Assembly: GCF_014652455.1 (NCBI RefSeq)
Contig: NZ_BMYV01000001.1
Coordinates: forward strand, 372,001-436,000
DNA length: 64,000 nucleotides
Reading direction: 5' to 3'
DNA from: Litorimonas cladophorae
Lineage (GTDB): Bacteria; Pseudomonadota; Alphaproteobacteria; Caulobacterales; Maricaulaceae
In this document: positions 36,760 through 46,856 of the stretch, in pieces
Layout: each line of letters starts with the position of its first letter
Numbering within the stretch: position 1 is the stretch's first letter
The notes under the pieces: generated by a model
The model's database searches: none
The model's input: only the letters and a program-made list of their open reading frames with translations
What the model was told of the DNA's origin: nothing
Made by a program: the position numbers and the translations under genes

Positions 36760-37683
36760 ATGGATACTGTTGTCGCCCACGGAAATGCCTCTATCAAAAA
36801 GGGGTCTAAATCTTTTGCGCTAGCCAGCCGCGTTTTGCCACCTGCGCTGCGCGATGACGCGGCCATGCTCTATGCGTGGTGCCGATATTGCGATGACGTC
36901 ATCGACGGACAGGAAATGGGCCACGGTCAAATCGAAGATTACAAAACAGGACAAAGCGAACGCTTATCCATGCTCCGCCAAGACACATCAAATGCGCTGG
37001 CGGGAAAGCCGACGGACAACCCCGTTTTCGCAGGATTGGCGCGCGTCATCAAAACCCATGACATCGATCACCGCCACCCATTTGACTTGCTCATGGGGTT
37101 CCAAATGGACGCCGAGGCGCGCGTGTATAAGTCTGTGGATGATATTCTGGATTATTCTTATCACGTCGCGGGGGTCGTTGGCGTGATGATGGCGAACATC
37201 ATGGGCGTGCGCGATGAGGCGACGCTCGACCGCGCCAGTGATTTGGGTCTCGCGTTCCAGCTGACGAATATTGCACGTGACGTGATTGATGACGCCAAAG
37301 CCGACCGCGTTTTCGTCCCGCAAGAACTGTTGATCGCCGCCGGCGCGCCCATTGACGCCAAGGCCCAACTCAACCGCGAAAACTGGCCCGCGCTACATGC
37401 CGCGGCCTGTATGCAGCTGGGCATCGCGGAACAATATTACGCCAGCGCCAAAGTCGGGATCAAAGAACTTGATTTCAGATGCGCCTGGGCGATTAGCGCG
37501 GCGTTGAAAGTCTATCGCGAGATCGGCGAGAATCTACGCAAGGGCGGTCCTGAGGCTTGGGAGGGTCGTGTTGGGGCGAGCAATGGGCGGAAGATTGTAT
37601 TGGCGTTGGGGGCCGTTGGCCCTGCGCTGGGAAGGAAGAATGTTGGGGTTACGGATAGGACGGGATTTTACGAACGGCCTTAA
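36760..37683 (+). CDS. crtB: Phytoene synthase (CrtB)
   Basis: A 307-residue prenyl-diphosphate-condensing enzyme that joins two geranylgeranyl diphosphates to phytoene. Both aspartate-rich motifs are present: DDVID (about residues 47-51) and DVIDDAKAD (about 180). 'KGSKSFALASRVLP' and 'LGLAFQLTNIARDV' are typical CrtB blocks. It is separated from crtYI by about 2.8 kb containing the DUF1993 gene, element B and the peroxidase gene, so the crt cluster is split although all crt genes point right. Confidence 0.95.
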   Translation: MDTVVAHGNASIKKGSKSFALASRVLPPALRDDAAMLYAWCRYCDDVIDGQEMGHGQIEDYKTGQSERLSMLRQDTSNALAGKPTDNPVFAGLARVIKTHDIDHRHPFDLLMGFQMDAEARVYKSVDDILDYSYHVAGVVGVMMANIMGVRDEATLDRASDLGLAFQLTNIARDVIDDAKADRVFVPQELLIAAGAPIDAKAQLNRENWPALHAAACMQLGIAEQYYASAKVGIKELDFRCAWAISAALKVYREIGENLRKGGPEAWEGRVGASNGRKIVLALGAVGPALGRKNVGVTDRTGFYERP

Positions 37684-37709
37684 GACGATAGTATAGTTCG
37701 CGGAGCTAT

Positions 37710-38465
37710 ATGATTGGTATGGCTAAGCTGATCCCTAGATTGATAAATGGTATTCGATGCTTTTCTGCTAGCCATAAGTACGATAAATTTGCGACGTTTG
37801 GAAGTTTTGACGATACCTTCCCTTCACGGCTAGCGGTCCAGAACATTGCTGAGAGGTATTTCCTGAAACTGAGAGAGCTAGACTTTCATCTCCCAGGATT
37901 TACCGAGGTCCATATCCAATTTTATCCAGATGAGGATATGGGACCGAAACATTCGACTTCTGATGGTGTCCATCTTTGGAACCGTCAGGTTTATGTCGGA
38001 TTGGATTTGTCGCTATGGTTGGATTTGAATCAGGTTGAACAAGAAGTTCAGATGATTGAGTTGATTGGTCAGGCTTGTCAGTTAGTTTCTGCAAGCGACC
38101 AATCTGATAAAATCGATACCGCTAAACTCGAGTTACTCAATCGAGGGCAGAGCCTGTCGATTAAGATATTCGAGAAGGAAGTATCCTCATATTCCGTTCG
38201 TATTGTTTGCCAAGTGCCATCAATCCTTGGACCTGTCACCAGTCAAGTGATCTATGAAGACAGGAAAACTCAACAAACTTTTCAGGCGGAGTTTGTCGAT
38301 GCACTATATGTTCCTGACCTAATCCATCTTTGTGGAATTGTTATCGTGAAGTCAGGAATATTAACGATTAGTCCAAGAAAAAACGATTTCGCTTCGAGTA
38401 TCTCTTGGAAATATGGAGGGCCTAAGCGGTTCACGGTTTCCAAGATGGAAAGAATTGAACTCTAA
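37710..38465 (+). CDS. Hypothetical protein
   Basis: A 251-residue protein with no signal peptide or membrane segment and no domain I recognise. A GGAG site lies about 6 nt before the ATG. Composition is AT-richer and codon use looser than in the neighbouring crtB and accC. It ends with a 4-bp overlap of the 3' end of the convergent accC. An accessory gene of unknown function; the second in-frame ATG (MAKLIP) is an alternative start. Confidence 0.6.
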   Translation: MIGMAKLIPRLINGIRCFSASHKYDKFATFGSFDDTFPSRLAVQNIAERYFLKLRELDFHLPGFTEVHIQFYPDEDMGPKHSTSDGVHLWNRQVYVGLDLSLWLDLNQVEQEVQMIELIGQACQLVSASDQSDKIDTAKLELLNRGQSLSIKIFEKEVSSYSVRIVCQVPSILGPVTSQVIYEDRKTQQTFQAEFVDALYVPDLIHLCGIVIVKSGILTISPRKNDFASSISWKYGGPKRFTVSKMERIEL

Positions 38466-39847
38466 TCCTGCGCGTCCAACCACTTCTCCAACCAGTGGAT
38501 ATTATAATCCCCAGCTTGGAATTCTGGATCGTCGATCAGCGCCTGATGCAGCGGGATTGTCGTTTGAATGCCCTCAATCACCATTTCACCGAGTGCGCGG
38601 CGCAGACGTAGGATTGCGCCTTCGCGGGTGTGTCCCCAGACGATGAGTTTACCGATCAAACTGTCGTAATGTGGCGGGACGGAATAGCCTGCATACAGGC
38701 CACTATCGAGGCGCGTATTCATGCCGCCTGGCGCGTGAAAATTCGTAACCTTGCCGGGTGAGGGCGCAAAGGTACGCGGATTTTCGGCATTGATACGGCA
38801 TTCAATCGCGTGGCCTTTAAATTGAATGTCTTTTTGCTCATATCCGAGCTCGAGGCCTGCTGCGATACGGATTTGTTCGCGCACGAGGTCGATGCCGGTG
38901 ATTTCTTCGGTCACAGGATGTTCGACCTGAAGACGCGTGTTCATTTCGATGAAAAAGAACTCGCCGTTCTCATAAAGGAACTCAATCGTGCCCGCGCCAC
39001 GATAGCCGATCTTGCGGACAGCGGTTGCGACGACTTCGCCGATATCTTCACGCTCTTTGGCGGTCAGGGTCGGCGAGGGGGCTTCTTCGAGAACCTTCTG
39101 GTTGCGACGCTGGAGAGAGCAATCACGCTCGCCGAGATGCACAACATTGCCATGCGTATCTGCGAGAACTTGGATTTCGATGTGACGACCGCCCGTCAGG
39201 TAGCGTTCCAGATAAACTTCGCCATTCCCAAACGCTGCAATCGCTTCTTGTTGCGCCGCGGAGAGTGCTTCTTCAAGTTTCTCTGCTGTTTCCGCCAGAC
39301 GCATACCGCGTCCACCGCCACCCGCGGCGGCCTTGACGAGAAGGGGGAAACCTACCTCTTTGGCCACGTCCTTGGCTTCGGCATATGTTGTCACCGAGCC
39401 CTTTGACCCAGGGACACAGGGAATACCCGCGGCCATAACGGTTTCTTTGGCGGTAATTTTATCGCCCATGATGCGGATGTGTTCGGCTGTAGGGCCGATG
39501 AAAGCCATGCCGTGCGCTTCGACGATTTCGGCAAAACGGGCATTTTCGGAGAGAAAGCCATAACCCGGATGGACCGCATCGGCGTCAGTAATTTCACAAG
39601 CCGAGATGATGGCGGGAATGTTGAGATAGCTATCGGTGGCGCTGTTCGGACCGATGCAGACGGACTCGTCGGCCAGCTTAACATGCATGGCGTCGCGGTC
39701 AGCTTCAGAATGCACAGCCACGGTGGCGATGCCCATTTCTTTACAAGCGCGGTGGATGCGCAGCGCAATTTCGCCGCGGTTCGCGATGAGGACTTTTTTG
39801 AAAAGACCTTGGTTCTTGGCGTTCGCCACGTTTCCGGACTTGGGCAT
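38462..39847 (-). CDS. accC: Acetyl-CoA carboxylase, biotin carboxylase subunit
   Basis: A 461-residue ATP-grasp enzyme. Blocks include [28 protein letters not shown], the glycine-rich ATP loop [12 protein letters not shown], and the active-site [14 protein letters not shown]. It carboxylates the biotin on AccB with bicarbonate and ATP, the first step of fatty-acid synthesis. The ATG at 39847 lies 2 bp beyond the accB stop region; a TTG at 39853 overlapping that stop is a possible alternative. It is the last gene of the aroQ-accB-accC run. Confidence 0.97.
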   Translation of the reverse strand: MPKSGNVANAKNQGLFKKVLIANRGEIALRIHRACKEMGIATVAVHSEADRDAMHVKLADESVCIGPNSATDSYLNIPAIISACEITDADAVHPGYGFLSENARFAEIVEAHGMAFIGPTAEHIRIMGDKITAKETVMAAGIPCVPGSKGSVTTYAEAKDVAKEVGFPLLVKAAAGGGGRGMRLAETAEKLEEALSAAQQEAIAAFGNGEVYLERYLTGGRHIEIQVLADTHGNVVHLGERDCSLQRRNQKVLEEAPSPTLTAKEREDIGEVVATAVRKIGYRGAGTIEFLYENGEFFFIEMNTRLQVEHPVTEEITGIDLVREQIRIAAGLELGYEQKDIQFKGHAIECRINAENPRTFAPSPGKVTNFHAPGGMNTRLDSGLYAGYSVPPHYDSLIGKLIVWGHTREGAILRLRRALGEMVIEGIQTTIPLHQALIDDPEFQAGDYNIHWLEKWLDAQD

Positions 39848-39849
39848 GA

Positions 39850-40341
39850 TCAAACGATGATGAAAAGGGCTTCGCCGAATTCGACGGCGCTGGCATCATC
39901 AACCAAGACTTGCTCGATCTTGCCAGATTTTGGCGCGACAATTGGGTTGAACGTCTTCATAGCTTCAATGAGCATGATCGTATCGCCTTCTTTGACTTTA
40001 TCGCCGACGTTTACAAATGTCTCCGCATCGGGTGACGGGCGCGTGTAAGCTGTCCCAACCATAGGGGATTTGACCGCGCCAGGATGAGAGGCCGCGTCGC
40101 TCGGCTTTTCAACTGCCGCAACTGGCATAGAGGGCGCAGCAGCGGGAGCAGGTGCTGCGGCAGCTGGTGCGGCCATGATGTGTTGAACGCCAGAGGAGCT
40201 TGGCCCGCTTTTGGATAAGCTGATACCCAAGTCACCTTTTTGGAAGTCGATTTCAGTCAAGCTGGAGTCTTCCAGCAGCACCATGAGTTCTTTGACGAAT
40301 TTCAGGTCTTTTGCGGTCGGTTCGCTATTCTCTTTTGCCAT
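39850..40341 (-). CDS. accB: Biotin carboxyl carrier protein of acetyl-CoA carboxylase
   Basis: A 163-residue protein: a helical N-terminal part, an Ala/Pro-rich linker (about 65-90), and a biotinyl domain with the biotin-accepting lysine in [10 protein letters not shown]. The usual residue after the lysine is Met or Leu; Thr here is a tolerated variant. The ATG at 40341 is chosen because AAGGAGAG lies just upstream. It works with AccC, encoded directly downstream. Confidence 0.95.
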   Translation of the reverse strand: MAKENSEPTAKDLKFVKELMVLLEDSSLTEIDFQKGDLGISLSKSGPSSSGVQHIMAAPAAAAPAPAAAPSMPVAAVEKPSDAASHPGAVKSPMVGTAYTRPSPDAETFVNVGDKVKEGDTIMLIEAMKTFNPIVAPKSGKIEQVLVDDASAVEFGEALFIIV

Positions 40342-40388
40342 GGTCTCTCTCCTTACCATTGTCCCCCAATTTTACGGGGGTGAATCGG

Positions 40389-40835
40389 CTAATCGTTTGT
40401 GTCTAACAGGTTTGAGAGCGCTTGTAGCCCCAAAACATAAGAGTCTGCGCCAAATCCACTGATTGTTCCATGGACGGCCTCTGCGACATAGCTGCGACGA
40501 CGAAAGCTTTCCCGTTTAGCAGGTTGAGATAAATGTATCTCAATGGACGGGACATCCACAGCTTTCAACGCGTCATGCAACGCAATCGACGTGTGTGTGT
40601 AAGCCGCTGGATTAATGACGATTCCAGCGCCATCGCGGCCTGCGGCTTGGATGAAATTGACCAGTTCGCCTTCGATGTTGGACTGAACAAACACGATTTC
40701 ACGGTCCAAGGCTGCTGCGACTTCGACGCACAACTCTTTGATGTCGTCCAACGTGTCCGCGCCATAAACCTCAGGCTCGCGGGTGCCGAGCAGGTTTAAA
40801 TTTGGACCGTTGATAATATGGATGGGCTTAGTCAT
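40389..40835 (-). CDS. aroQ: 3-Dehydroquinate dehydratase, type II
   Basis: A 148-residue type II enzyme of the shikimate pathway. It shows the N-terminal NGPNLNLLGTREPEVYG with the catalytic tyrosine, QSNIEGELVNFIQAAG, INPAAYTHTSIAL and EIHLSQPAKRESFR. Full length. It heads the leftward aroQ-accB-accC group, a common alphaproteobacterial order, and is divergent from thiS with only 62 bp between starts. Confidence 0.96.
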   Translation of the reverse strand: MTKPIHIINGPNLNLLGTREPEVYGADTLDDIKELCVEVAAALDREIVFVQSNIEGELVNFIQAAGRDGAGIVINPAAYTHTSIALHDALKAVDVPSIEIHLSQPAKRESFRRRSYVAEAVHGTISGFGADSYVLGLQALSNLLDTND

Positions 40836-40897
40836 TGATGTCCCTCTTCACGGCGTGGTAACGCGCGTTGACCCTTATTTCAACACTCGGAATTGTT

Positions 40898-41101
40898 GTG
40901 CACTTACTCATCAATGGCAAAGATCACGATGATCTACCTGACGGCCTAACGGTTGCGACACTTATTGCGCATTTGGGGCTGCCCGAGCGAAAAATCGCGG
41001 TTGAACGCAATCGCGAAGTCGTCCCGAAATCCGCCTATGCGGAGACGGTGCTTGAGACGAATGACGTCTTGGAAATCATACATTTTATCGGAGGTGGTTA
41101 G
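40898..41101 (+). CDS. thiS: Sulfur carrier protein ThiS
   Basis: A 67-residue ubiquitin-like protein ending in the required Gly-Gly (IHFIGGG), which is thiocarboxylated and donates sulfur for the thiazole of thiamine. The GTG at 40898 (MHLLINGK) gives the family length of about 66; a longer frame from 40868 would add an atypical leader. ThiG follows 2 bp after the stop. The 62-bp divergent gap is too short for a thiamine-pyrophosphate riboswitch. Confidence 0.92.
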   Translation: MHLLINGKDHDDLPDGLTVATLIAHLGLPERKIAVERNREVVPKSAYAETVLETNDVLEIIHFIGGG

Positions 41102-41103
41102 TT

Positions 41104-41886
41104 TTGCCCCAAAGCATCAAAGACCCACTCATTATCGCTGGTCGTGAATTTCAATCTCGTCTGATTATCGGAACAGGTAAATTCAAAGATTATAAAGAAA
41201 ACGCCGCTGCACTCGAAGCGGCTGGCGGAGAAATGGTGACTGTTGCCATTCGTCGCGTGAACCTAGACAAGCCTGATGCACCGCTGCTCATGGATTCGAT
41301 TGATCCAAAAACCACGACATATTTGCCGAATACGGCGGGATGTTTCACTGGCGACGATGCTGTGCGGACCTTGCGTTTGGCACGCGAACTTGGCGGGTGG
41401 AACCTTGTGAAGCTCGAAGTGCTGTCCAATGTTCATCTTTATCCAGATATGGCGGAAACGTTGGCGAGCCTGAAACTCCTCGTCGCGGATGGCTTTGACG
41501 TCATGGTCTATTGCACGGATGATCCCGTTTACTGTCAAAAGCTGGAGGAGGCCGGGGCTTGTGCCATTATGCCTCTGGCCGCGCCGATTGGTTCGGGCCT
41601 AGGTTTGCTCAACCCAACAAACATTCGCCTCGTCAAGGAAGCCGTTTCCGTCCCCGTCATCGTAGATGCAGGATTGGGCACAGCGTCTGAGGCCGCCGCA
41701 GCTATGGAACTCGGCGTAGACGGAATTATCGCCAACACGGCCATCGCAGGGGCGAAAGATCCCATCCGCATGGCGCGGGCCTTCAAACACGGCGTTATCG
41801 CAGGTCGTGAGGCGTTTCTGGCGGGGCGGATTGAGCGCAAACAATATGCCGTGCCAAGTTCACCGATGACAGGGTTGATAAAGTAA
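41104..41886 (+). CDS. thiG: Thiazole synthase ThiG
   Basis: A 260-residue TIM-barrel enzyme that builds the thiazole phosphate from deoxyxylulose phosphate, a glycine-derived imine and ThiS-thiocarboxylate. Seen: '[15 protein letters not shown]', '[10 protein letters not shown]', the Schiff-base lysine region in '[10 protein letters not shown]', and '[22 protein letters not shown]' (in part). The start is probably TTG at 41104, 2 bp after thiS. No other thiamine genes lie nearby in the window. Confidence 0.95.
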   Translation: MPQSIKDPLIIAGREFQSRLIIGTGKFKDYKENAAALEAAGGEMVTVAIRRVNLDKPDAPLLMDSIDPKTTTYLPNTAGCFTGDDAVRTLRLARELGGWNLVKLEVLSNVHLYPDMAETLASLKLLVADGFDVMVYCTDDPVYCQKLEEAGACAIMPLAAPIGSGLGLLNPTNIRLVKEAVSVPVIVDAGLGTASEAAAAMELGVDGIIANTAIAGAKDPIRMARAFKHGVIAGREAFLAGRIERKQYAVPSSPMTGLIK

Positions 41887-41991
41887 GAGGCAAAATCGCG
41901 TATTGTCGGCAAGTTTGCCACTTGTAATCCGCTCTAGCCATGCCGACTTGTTTGGTCTAATCGCCGCGCGACTATTGCTTAGGACCATCCC

Positions 41992-42351
41992 ATGTCTACC
42001 GTTCTGCTTATTATTCAGCTTATCATCAGTATTATCCTGACGGGTTTGATTCTGATTCAACGTTCCGAAGGCGGCGCGCTCGGTATTGGCGGCGGCGGCG
42101 GCGGCGGATTGATGTCCGGTCGGTCGGCAACAACTTCGATTGCGCGCGTGACAGGCATTCTGGGCGCGTTTTTCATTATCAATTGCTTGGCACTTTCGGT
42201 TGTCTATCAGATCGAAAATAAGGATAACCTGATTATCGATGATGTAACTGTCTCGCAGCCCTTGACGCAGCCCGTCGATTCGTCCGAAGGGACAACCCCG
42301 TTAGCCGAGGAAACCCCGGCCGAAGATGCGGGTCCTGAAAAGGACGAGTAG
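41992..42351 (+). CDS. secG: Preprotein translocase subunit SecG
   Basis: A 119-residue protein with two membrane helices (about 3-20 and 51-72). The first is followed by LIQRSEGG and a very glycine-rich loop (GIGGGGGGGLMSG), both SecG hallmarks. The C-terminal 40 residues are acidic and Pro/Glu-rich, longer than in E. coli SecG. SecG assists SecYEG-mediated export. pyrG follows 54 bp later, the usual alphaproteobacterial secG-pyrG order. Confidence 0.93.
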   Translation: MSTVLLIIQLIISIILTGLILIQRSEGGALGIGGGGGGGLMSGRSATTSIARVTGILGAFFIINCLALSVVYQIENKDNLIIDDVTVSQPLTQPVDSSEGTTPLAEETPAEDAGPEKDE

Positions 42352-42405
42352 GGCACTTAATCGCCTGATCTTGCAACCCGCCAGTAAATTTGAAGGCGGG
42401 CCTCT

Positions 42406-44037
42406 ATGCCACGTTACATTTTCATCACGGGCGGCGTTGTGTCGTCTCTCGGCAAAGGTTTGGCGTCAGCTGCGCTAGGTTCTTTGCTGCAATCGCGCGG
42501 TTACAAAGTCCGCCTGCGAAAGCTCGACCCTTATCTAAACGTCGATCCGGGTACGATGAGTCCTTATCAGCATGGCGAAGTCTTTGTGACTGATGATGGT
42601 GCCGAAACCGATCTGGATCTAGGCCATTACGAACGCTTCACGGGCGTGAACGCTGCGCAGTCTGACAACATTACGACAGGGCGCATTTATTCGAACATCA
42701 TCGCCAAAGAACGTCGGGGTGATTACCTGGGTGCGACGGTTCAAGTGATTCCGCATGTGACGAATGAAATCAAAGACTTCATCGCGTCTGATGCGGGCAA
42801 TGTCGATTTCGTTCTGTGCGAAGTTGGGGGAACCGTAGGTGATATCGAAGGTCTTCCGTTTTTCGAGGCCCTGCGTCAGTTCAGTCAAGAGCAGCCGCGC
42901 AATAATACCTGCTTCCTACACGTCACATTGATGCCCTATATCAAAACCGCGGGCGAAATGAAGACCAAGCCGACACAGCATAGTGTCAAAGAGCTTCGTT
43001 CCATCGGTATTCAGCCTGACATTTTGCTGTGTCGCGCAGACCGTCCCATTGATCCGGGTGACCGCCGCAAGATTGCGCGCTTTACAAATGTCCGCGAGAG
43101 TTCTGTTGTTCAGGGTTTGGATGCGCGTTCGATTTATGATGTGCCATTGGCATATTACGCCGAAGGTCTGGACCGCGAAGTTCTCGCCCATTTTGATATC
43201 GAAAATCCGCCTGAGGCAGATTTGTCACGCTGGCAGGGGATTTCGGAAACACTTCATAATCCCGAAAACGGCGTCGTGAATATTGCCGTTGTCGGTAAAT
43301 ATACGGTGCTGCCCGACGCCTATAAGTCGATCACCGAAGCTCTGGTGCATGGCGGAATTGCAAATGATGTGAAGGTTAAAATCCACTGGGTCCAAGCTGA
43401 AGACTTCGAAACATCAGAAGCCGTTGATGTCATGATGGGAATGGACGCGATCCTCGTTCCCGGCGGGTTCGGCGAGCGCGGAACGGAAGGTAAAATCAAA
43501 GCCGTCCAATTTGCCCGCGAAAATGATGTGCCATATTTTGGCATTTGCCTCGGCATGCAAATGGCTGTCGTGGAGGCCGCTCGCCATTTGGCTGGGATTG
43601 ATACCGCCAGTAGTTCAGAGTTCGGCGACGATGGCGAGAATGTTGTCGGGTTGATGACAGAGTGGACAAAGGGCAATGAACGTCTTGAACGTTCCGCGAA
43701 TACGGACCTTGGTGGTACGATGCGTTTGGGCGCCTATGATGCGATCTTGGAAGAGGGCAGTTTGGTTGCCCAGGAATATGGTAGCCTAACCATTAGCGAA
43801 CGCCATCGTCACCGTTATGAAGTGAACATTGATTATCGCCAAAAACTAGAGGCCGCTGGCCTAAAGTTCTCGGGCCTTTCGCCCGATGGTGTTCTGCCTG
43901 AGATCGTAGAAATCCCGGGTCACCCTTGGTTCGTTGGTGTGCAATACCATCCCGAACTCAAAAGCCGCCCCTTCGAACCGCATCCCTTGTTTAAGGGCTT
44001 CATAGCCGCAGCGGTTAAGCGAAGTCGCCTCGTTTGA
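42406..44037 (+). CDS. pyrG: CTP synthase
   Basis: A 543-residue enzyme that aminates UTP to CTP with glutamine. The N-terminal synthetase domain opens with [17 protein letters not shown] and includes the [20 protein letters not shown] region. The C-terminal class I glutaminase has the nucleophile in GICLGMQ and the His-Glu pair in YHPELKSRP. Full family length. Probably co-transcribed with secG. Confidence 0.98.
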   Translation: MPRYIFITGGVVSSLGKGLASAALGSLLQSRGYKVRLRKLDPYLNVDPGTMSPYQHGEVFVTDDGAETDLDLGHYERFTGVNAAQSDNITTGRIYSNIIAKERRGDYLGATVQVIPHVTNEIKDFIASDAGNVDFVLCEVGGTVGDIEGLPFFEALRQFSQEQPRNNTCFLHVTLMPYIKTAGEMKTKPTQHSVKELRSIGIQPDILLCRADRPIDPGDRRKIARFTNVRESSVVQGLDARSIYDVPLAYYAEGLDREVLAHFDIENPPEADLSRWQGISETLHNPENGVVNIAVVGKYTVLPDAYKSITEALVHGGIANDVKVKIHWVQAEDFETSEAVDVMMGMDAILVPGGFGERGTEGKIKAVQFARENDVPYFGICLGMQMAVVEAARHLAGIDTASSSEFGDDGENVVGLMTEWTKGNERLERSANTDLGGTMRLGAYDAILEEGSLVAQEYGSLTISERHRHRYEVNIDYRQKLEAAGLKFSGLSPDGVLPEIVEIPGHPWFVGVQYHPELKSRPFEPHPLFKGFIAAAVKRSRLV

Positions 44038-44082
44038 GGGCGGCGTGACGCGGATTGTGACAGAAATGCAACAACCTGAATA

Positions 44083-44119
44083 AAGAGTCGGCCTTTTCTG
44101 GGTCTTTAGGTCGACTCTT
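44083..44119 (+). terminator. Inverted repeat after pyrG
   Basis: AAGAGTCG (44083-44090) and CGACTCTT (44112-44119) pair perfectly around a 21-nt T-rich loop, 45 bp after the pyrG stop. The loop is large and the trailing T-run poor, so this is a weak terminator candidate, or part of the receptor-gene leader. Confidence 0.4.
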
Positions 44120-44193
44120 CTAACTTTCGGTCATATCGGGCGCGCTTTAAGTCACCAAGTTGCGCCATGCGCACGAAGCCCCGGACGAATTCC

Positions 44194-46374
44194 ATGACTC
44201 TTAAATCCCTCACTCGCTCGACAGCGTTAGCTGCGATCGCCGTTTCCTTCGCTGCGCCAGCCTTTGCACAAGACGCTGGCCTCGATGTTGTTATCTCCAC
44301 AGCGCAAAAACGTGAGCAAAACGTCCAAGACGTGCCGCTCTCCGTTGCCACGGTTCCTACGGAAACACTCGACGCCTATTTGATCGCTGGCGAAGATGTT
44401 CGCGCACTCGCGACTCGTGTTCCTGGCCTTTACGCTGAAAGCTCCAATGGTCGTGTTGCACCGCGTTTCTACATTCGTGGCCTGGGCAACACAGACTTTG
44501 ATTTGGCTGCGTCACAGCCCGTTTCAGTTGTCATGGATGGTATCGTTAAAGAGAACGTGATCCTGAAATCCTTCCCAATCTTCGACCAAGAGCGCGTCGA
44601 AGTTCTTCGCGGACCGCAGGGCACACTCTTCGGCCGTAACACGCCAGCAGGTATCGTGAAATTTGATAGTGTGACACCGGGTGCAGATGCGCCAAACTAC
44701 GTGTCGGCCTCGTTTGGCACTTTCAATTCTACGAAAGTTGAATCTGCCATCGGCGGTACTTTCGGTGACAAAGTCGCCGTTCGCGCATCGGGCATGTATT
44801 CGCAACGTGATGATTACATCGACAATGGTTTTACAGGCGAAAATGACGTCATGGGTGGATTTGACGACATCGCTGGACGCCTACAAGTTCTCTTGACCCC
44901 AAATGACCGCATCGATCTTTTGCTGAACGTGCATTCTCGCGAGTTGGATGCCACAGCCTCATTGTTCCGCGCGAACATCCTAAGCGCGGGTAGCAATGAC
45001 CTGAACGAAAACTTCGATCGCGACCGTGTTTTCTTCGATGAAGGCGACAACAACCCGCAGTCTTATTCCAACACAGGATATTCTGCGACATTGAACATCG
45101 CAGCGTCAGATACGCTCACTTTCACATCGATCACTGGGTATGAAACAGCCAACGGCTCGTCGTTAGGCGACATTGACGGTGGATCAGGCGCAGCATTCTT
45201 ACCGGGCGGCTCCTTCCCAGGTAACATTCCGTTCAACTCCGCGACCCTCGACGGTGTCGATGAGTTGGACCAAATCACGCAGGAGTTCCGCCTCACATCA
45301 GACAGTGACGGTCCATGGAATTTCCAAGCCGGTATGTTCTTCTTTGACAGTGAGTTGGAAATCACGACGAACCCTTTCTTCGCACCTGCGACGACTGTGC
45401 GTCACGAGAACAACTCTTTCTCATTGTTTGGCCAAGTCTCTGTTGAAATTGATGAGCTCACCACGCTGACAGGCGGATTGCGTTACACGGATGATGAAAA
45501 GACATTCGAAGCCGTAGCTGCAAACTTCCCAGTTGACGATGTCAAAACCTCTGATGAGCAAGTCAGCTATGACCTCGCATTGGCCCGCGTTTTGACAGAC
45601 GACATCAATGTTTACGCACGTATTGCTCGCGGTTTCCGCGCACCAACGATCCAAGGCCGCGATGTGGCCTTCTTTGGCGCGCCAACAACCGCCGACTCTG
45701 AGACAATCGATTCCTACGAAGTCGGTTTCAAATCTTTGATGATGGACAACCGTCTGCGTCTGAACGGCGCGTTGTATTATTACGACGCAAATGATCTGCA
45801 ATTCTCTGCGATTGGTGGATTGGGTAACTTTAACCAGCTCGTCAACGCGGATGGTCGCGGTTACGGTATCGAAGCGGATATCGAATATGCGCCGACAGAT
45901 AATTTTGACCTGACGGCAGGCTTTGCTTGGAATAATACGAAGATCACGGAAGATAACCTTCTGGTCGCACCATGTGGCGCTCAGTGTACGGTTCTGGACA
46001 ACGTGAATGCTGACGGTCTGGCTAATGTCGAAGGCAACCCATTCCCACAGGCGCCTGAATTCACATTCAACGTGACGGCGCGTTACGGCATCGAAATGGG
46101 CAACGGGAATGAGCTTTACGGTTTCACCGATTGGGCTGTCCAAGGCGATACGAACTTCTTCCTCTATGAGTCTGCTGAGTTTAACTCCAACGGTAACTTT
46201 GAAGGCGGTTTACGCGTTGGGTATTTGATGGATGATGGCAAATATGACGTCGCATTATTCGCGCGTAACATCACGAATGAAGCCAACCTTAAGGGCGGCA
46301 TCGACTTCAACAACTTGACTGGGTTCGTGAACGAGCCTCGCGTCATCGGCGTCGCAGCCCGCGCCAACTTCTAA
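44194..46374 (+). CDS. TonB-dependent outer membrane receptor
   Basis: A 726-residue protein. The signal peptide ends FAAPAFA-QD. A TonB-box-like segment (DVVISTAQKREQNVQDVPLS) leads into the plug (RVPGLYAE, FYIRGLGN, ERVEVLRGPQGTLFGRN), and the beta-barrel ends in the aromatic-terminated strand ...RANF. The 'AQKR-x-Q-x-V-P' class covers siderophore, vitamin, sugar and other substrates, so the ligand cannot be named. The ATG at 44194 gives the best signal peptide; 44167 is an alternative. A strong terminator follows. No inner-membrane transporter is adjacent. Confidence 0.92.
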   Translation: MTLKSLTRSTALAAIAVSFAAPAFAQDAGLDVVISTAQKREQNVQDVPLSVATVPTETLDAYLIAGEDVRALATRVPGLYAESSNGRVAPRFYIRGLGNTDFDLAASQPVSVVMDGIVKENVILKSFPIFDQERVEVLRGPQGTLFGRNTPAGIVKFDSVTPGADAPNYVSASFGTFNSTKVESAIGGTFGDKVAVRASGMYSQRDDYIDNGFTGENDVMGGFDDIAGRLQVLLTPNDRIDLLLNVHSRELDATASLFRANILSAGSNDLNENFDRDRVFFDEGDNNPQSYSNTGYSATLNIAASDTLTFTSITGYETANGSSLGDIDGGSGAAFLPGGSFPGNIPFNSATLDGVDELDQITQEFRLTSDSDGPWNFQAGMFFFDSELEITTNPFFAPATTVRHENNSFSLFGQVSVEIDELTTLTGGLRYTDDEKTFEAVAANFPVDDVKTSDEQVSYDLALARVLTDDINVYARIARGFRAPTIQGRDVAFFGAPTTADSETIDSYEVGFKSLMMDNRLRLNGALYYYDANDLQFSAIGGLGNFNQLVNADGRGYGIEADIEYAPTDNFDLTAGFAWNNTKITEDNLLVAPCGAQCTVLDNVNADGLANVEGNPFPQAPEFTFNVTARYGIEMGNGNELYGFTDWAVQGDTNFFLYESAEFNSNGNFEGGLRVGYLMDDGKYDVALFARNITNEANLKGGIDFNNLTGFVNEPRVIGVAARANF

Positions 46375-46399
46375 GCTACCAGCTTACATCAAAAAATAG

Positions 46400-46428
46400 A
46401 GCCCGTCTCCGAGAGGAGGCGGGCTTTT
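46400..46428 (+). terminator. Strong intrinsic terminator after the TonB receptor gene
   Basis: AGCCCG-T-CTCC pairs with GGAG-G-CGGGCT around a GAGA loop and is followed by TTTTT. It is the clearest terminator in the window. Its A-rich 5' flank means it may also act on the leftward erpA transcript, which ends at 46484. Confidence 0.88.
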
Positions 46429-46483
46429 TGGTTTGGAGTGAGGCGCTTAGACAGCTCCCTCAGTGTTGAGAAAAGCGGTTCGA

Positions 46484-46828
46484 CTAAATCCCGAAACTTG
46501 TCCCGCAACCACAATTGGCTGTCGCGTTCGGATTGTTGATTTTGAACGCCGAGCCGATCAACTCATTCGTATAATCAATCTCAGAGCCTGTTATAAATTC
46601 TAGGCTCATTTCGTCGACGAGGACGCGTGCGCCGTCACGTTCAATGACGAGATCATCCTCATTGGCGCTTTCGGCGAAATCGAACTTATAAGAAAAACCA
46701 GAACAACCGCCGCCTTCCACTGCCACGCGTAGGAAATCGGTCTTGCCCATCTTCTTCATGATCGCATTGATCTGCTTGGCTGCAGAGGCGCTCAAAGTAA
46801 CAGGAGTTTCAGTAGTAATTTCGGTCAT
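46484..46828 (-). CDS. erpA: Iron-sulfur cluster insertion protein ErpA
   Basis: A 114-residue A-type carrier. The three cluster-binding cysteines lie in GGGCSGFSY and NCGCGTSF, and 'IDYTNELIGSAFKINNPNA' is the family block. It delivers Fe-S clusters to target enzymes. The ATG at 46828 is chosen; the frame extends upstream across the divergent dgt gene and that part is not protein-like. The gap to the divergent dgt start is 28 bp, so the promoters overlap. Confidence 0.95.
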   Translation of the reverse strand: MTEITTETPVTLSASAAKQINAIMKKMGKTDFLRVAVEGGGCSGFSYKFDFAESANEDDLVIERDGARVLVDEMSLEFITGSEIDYTNELIGSAFKINNPNATANCGCGTSFGI

Positions 46829-46856
46829 GGATTCTATATAGGGCCGAACCACCGAA

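Noticed and set aside
40836-40897. TPP riboswitch before thiS
   Set aside because: The divergent gap to aroQ is only 62 bp and holds none of the conserved thi-box sequence.
45421-46143. 240-codon open frame antisense to the TonB receptor gene
   Set aside because: Shadow of a regular coding sequence; no start signal and no domain.
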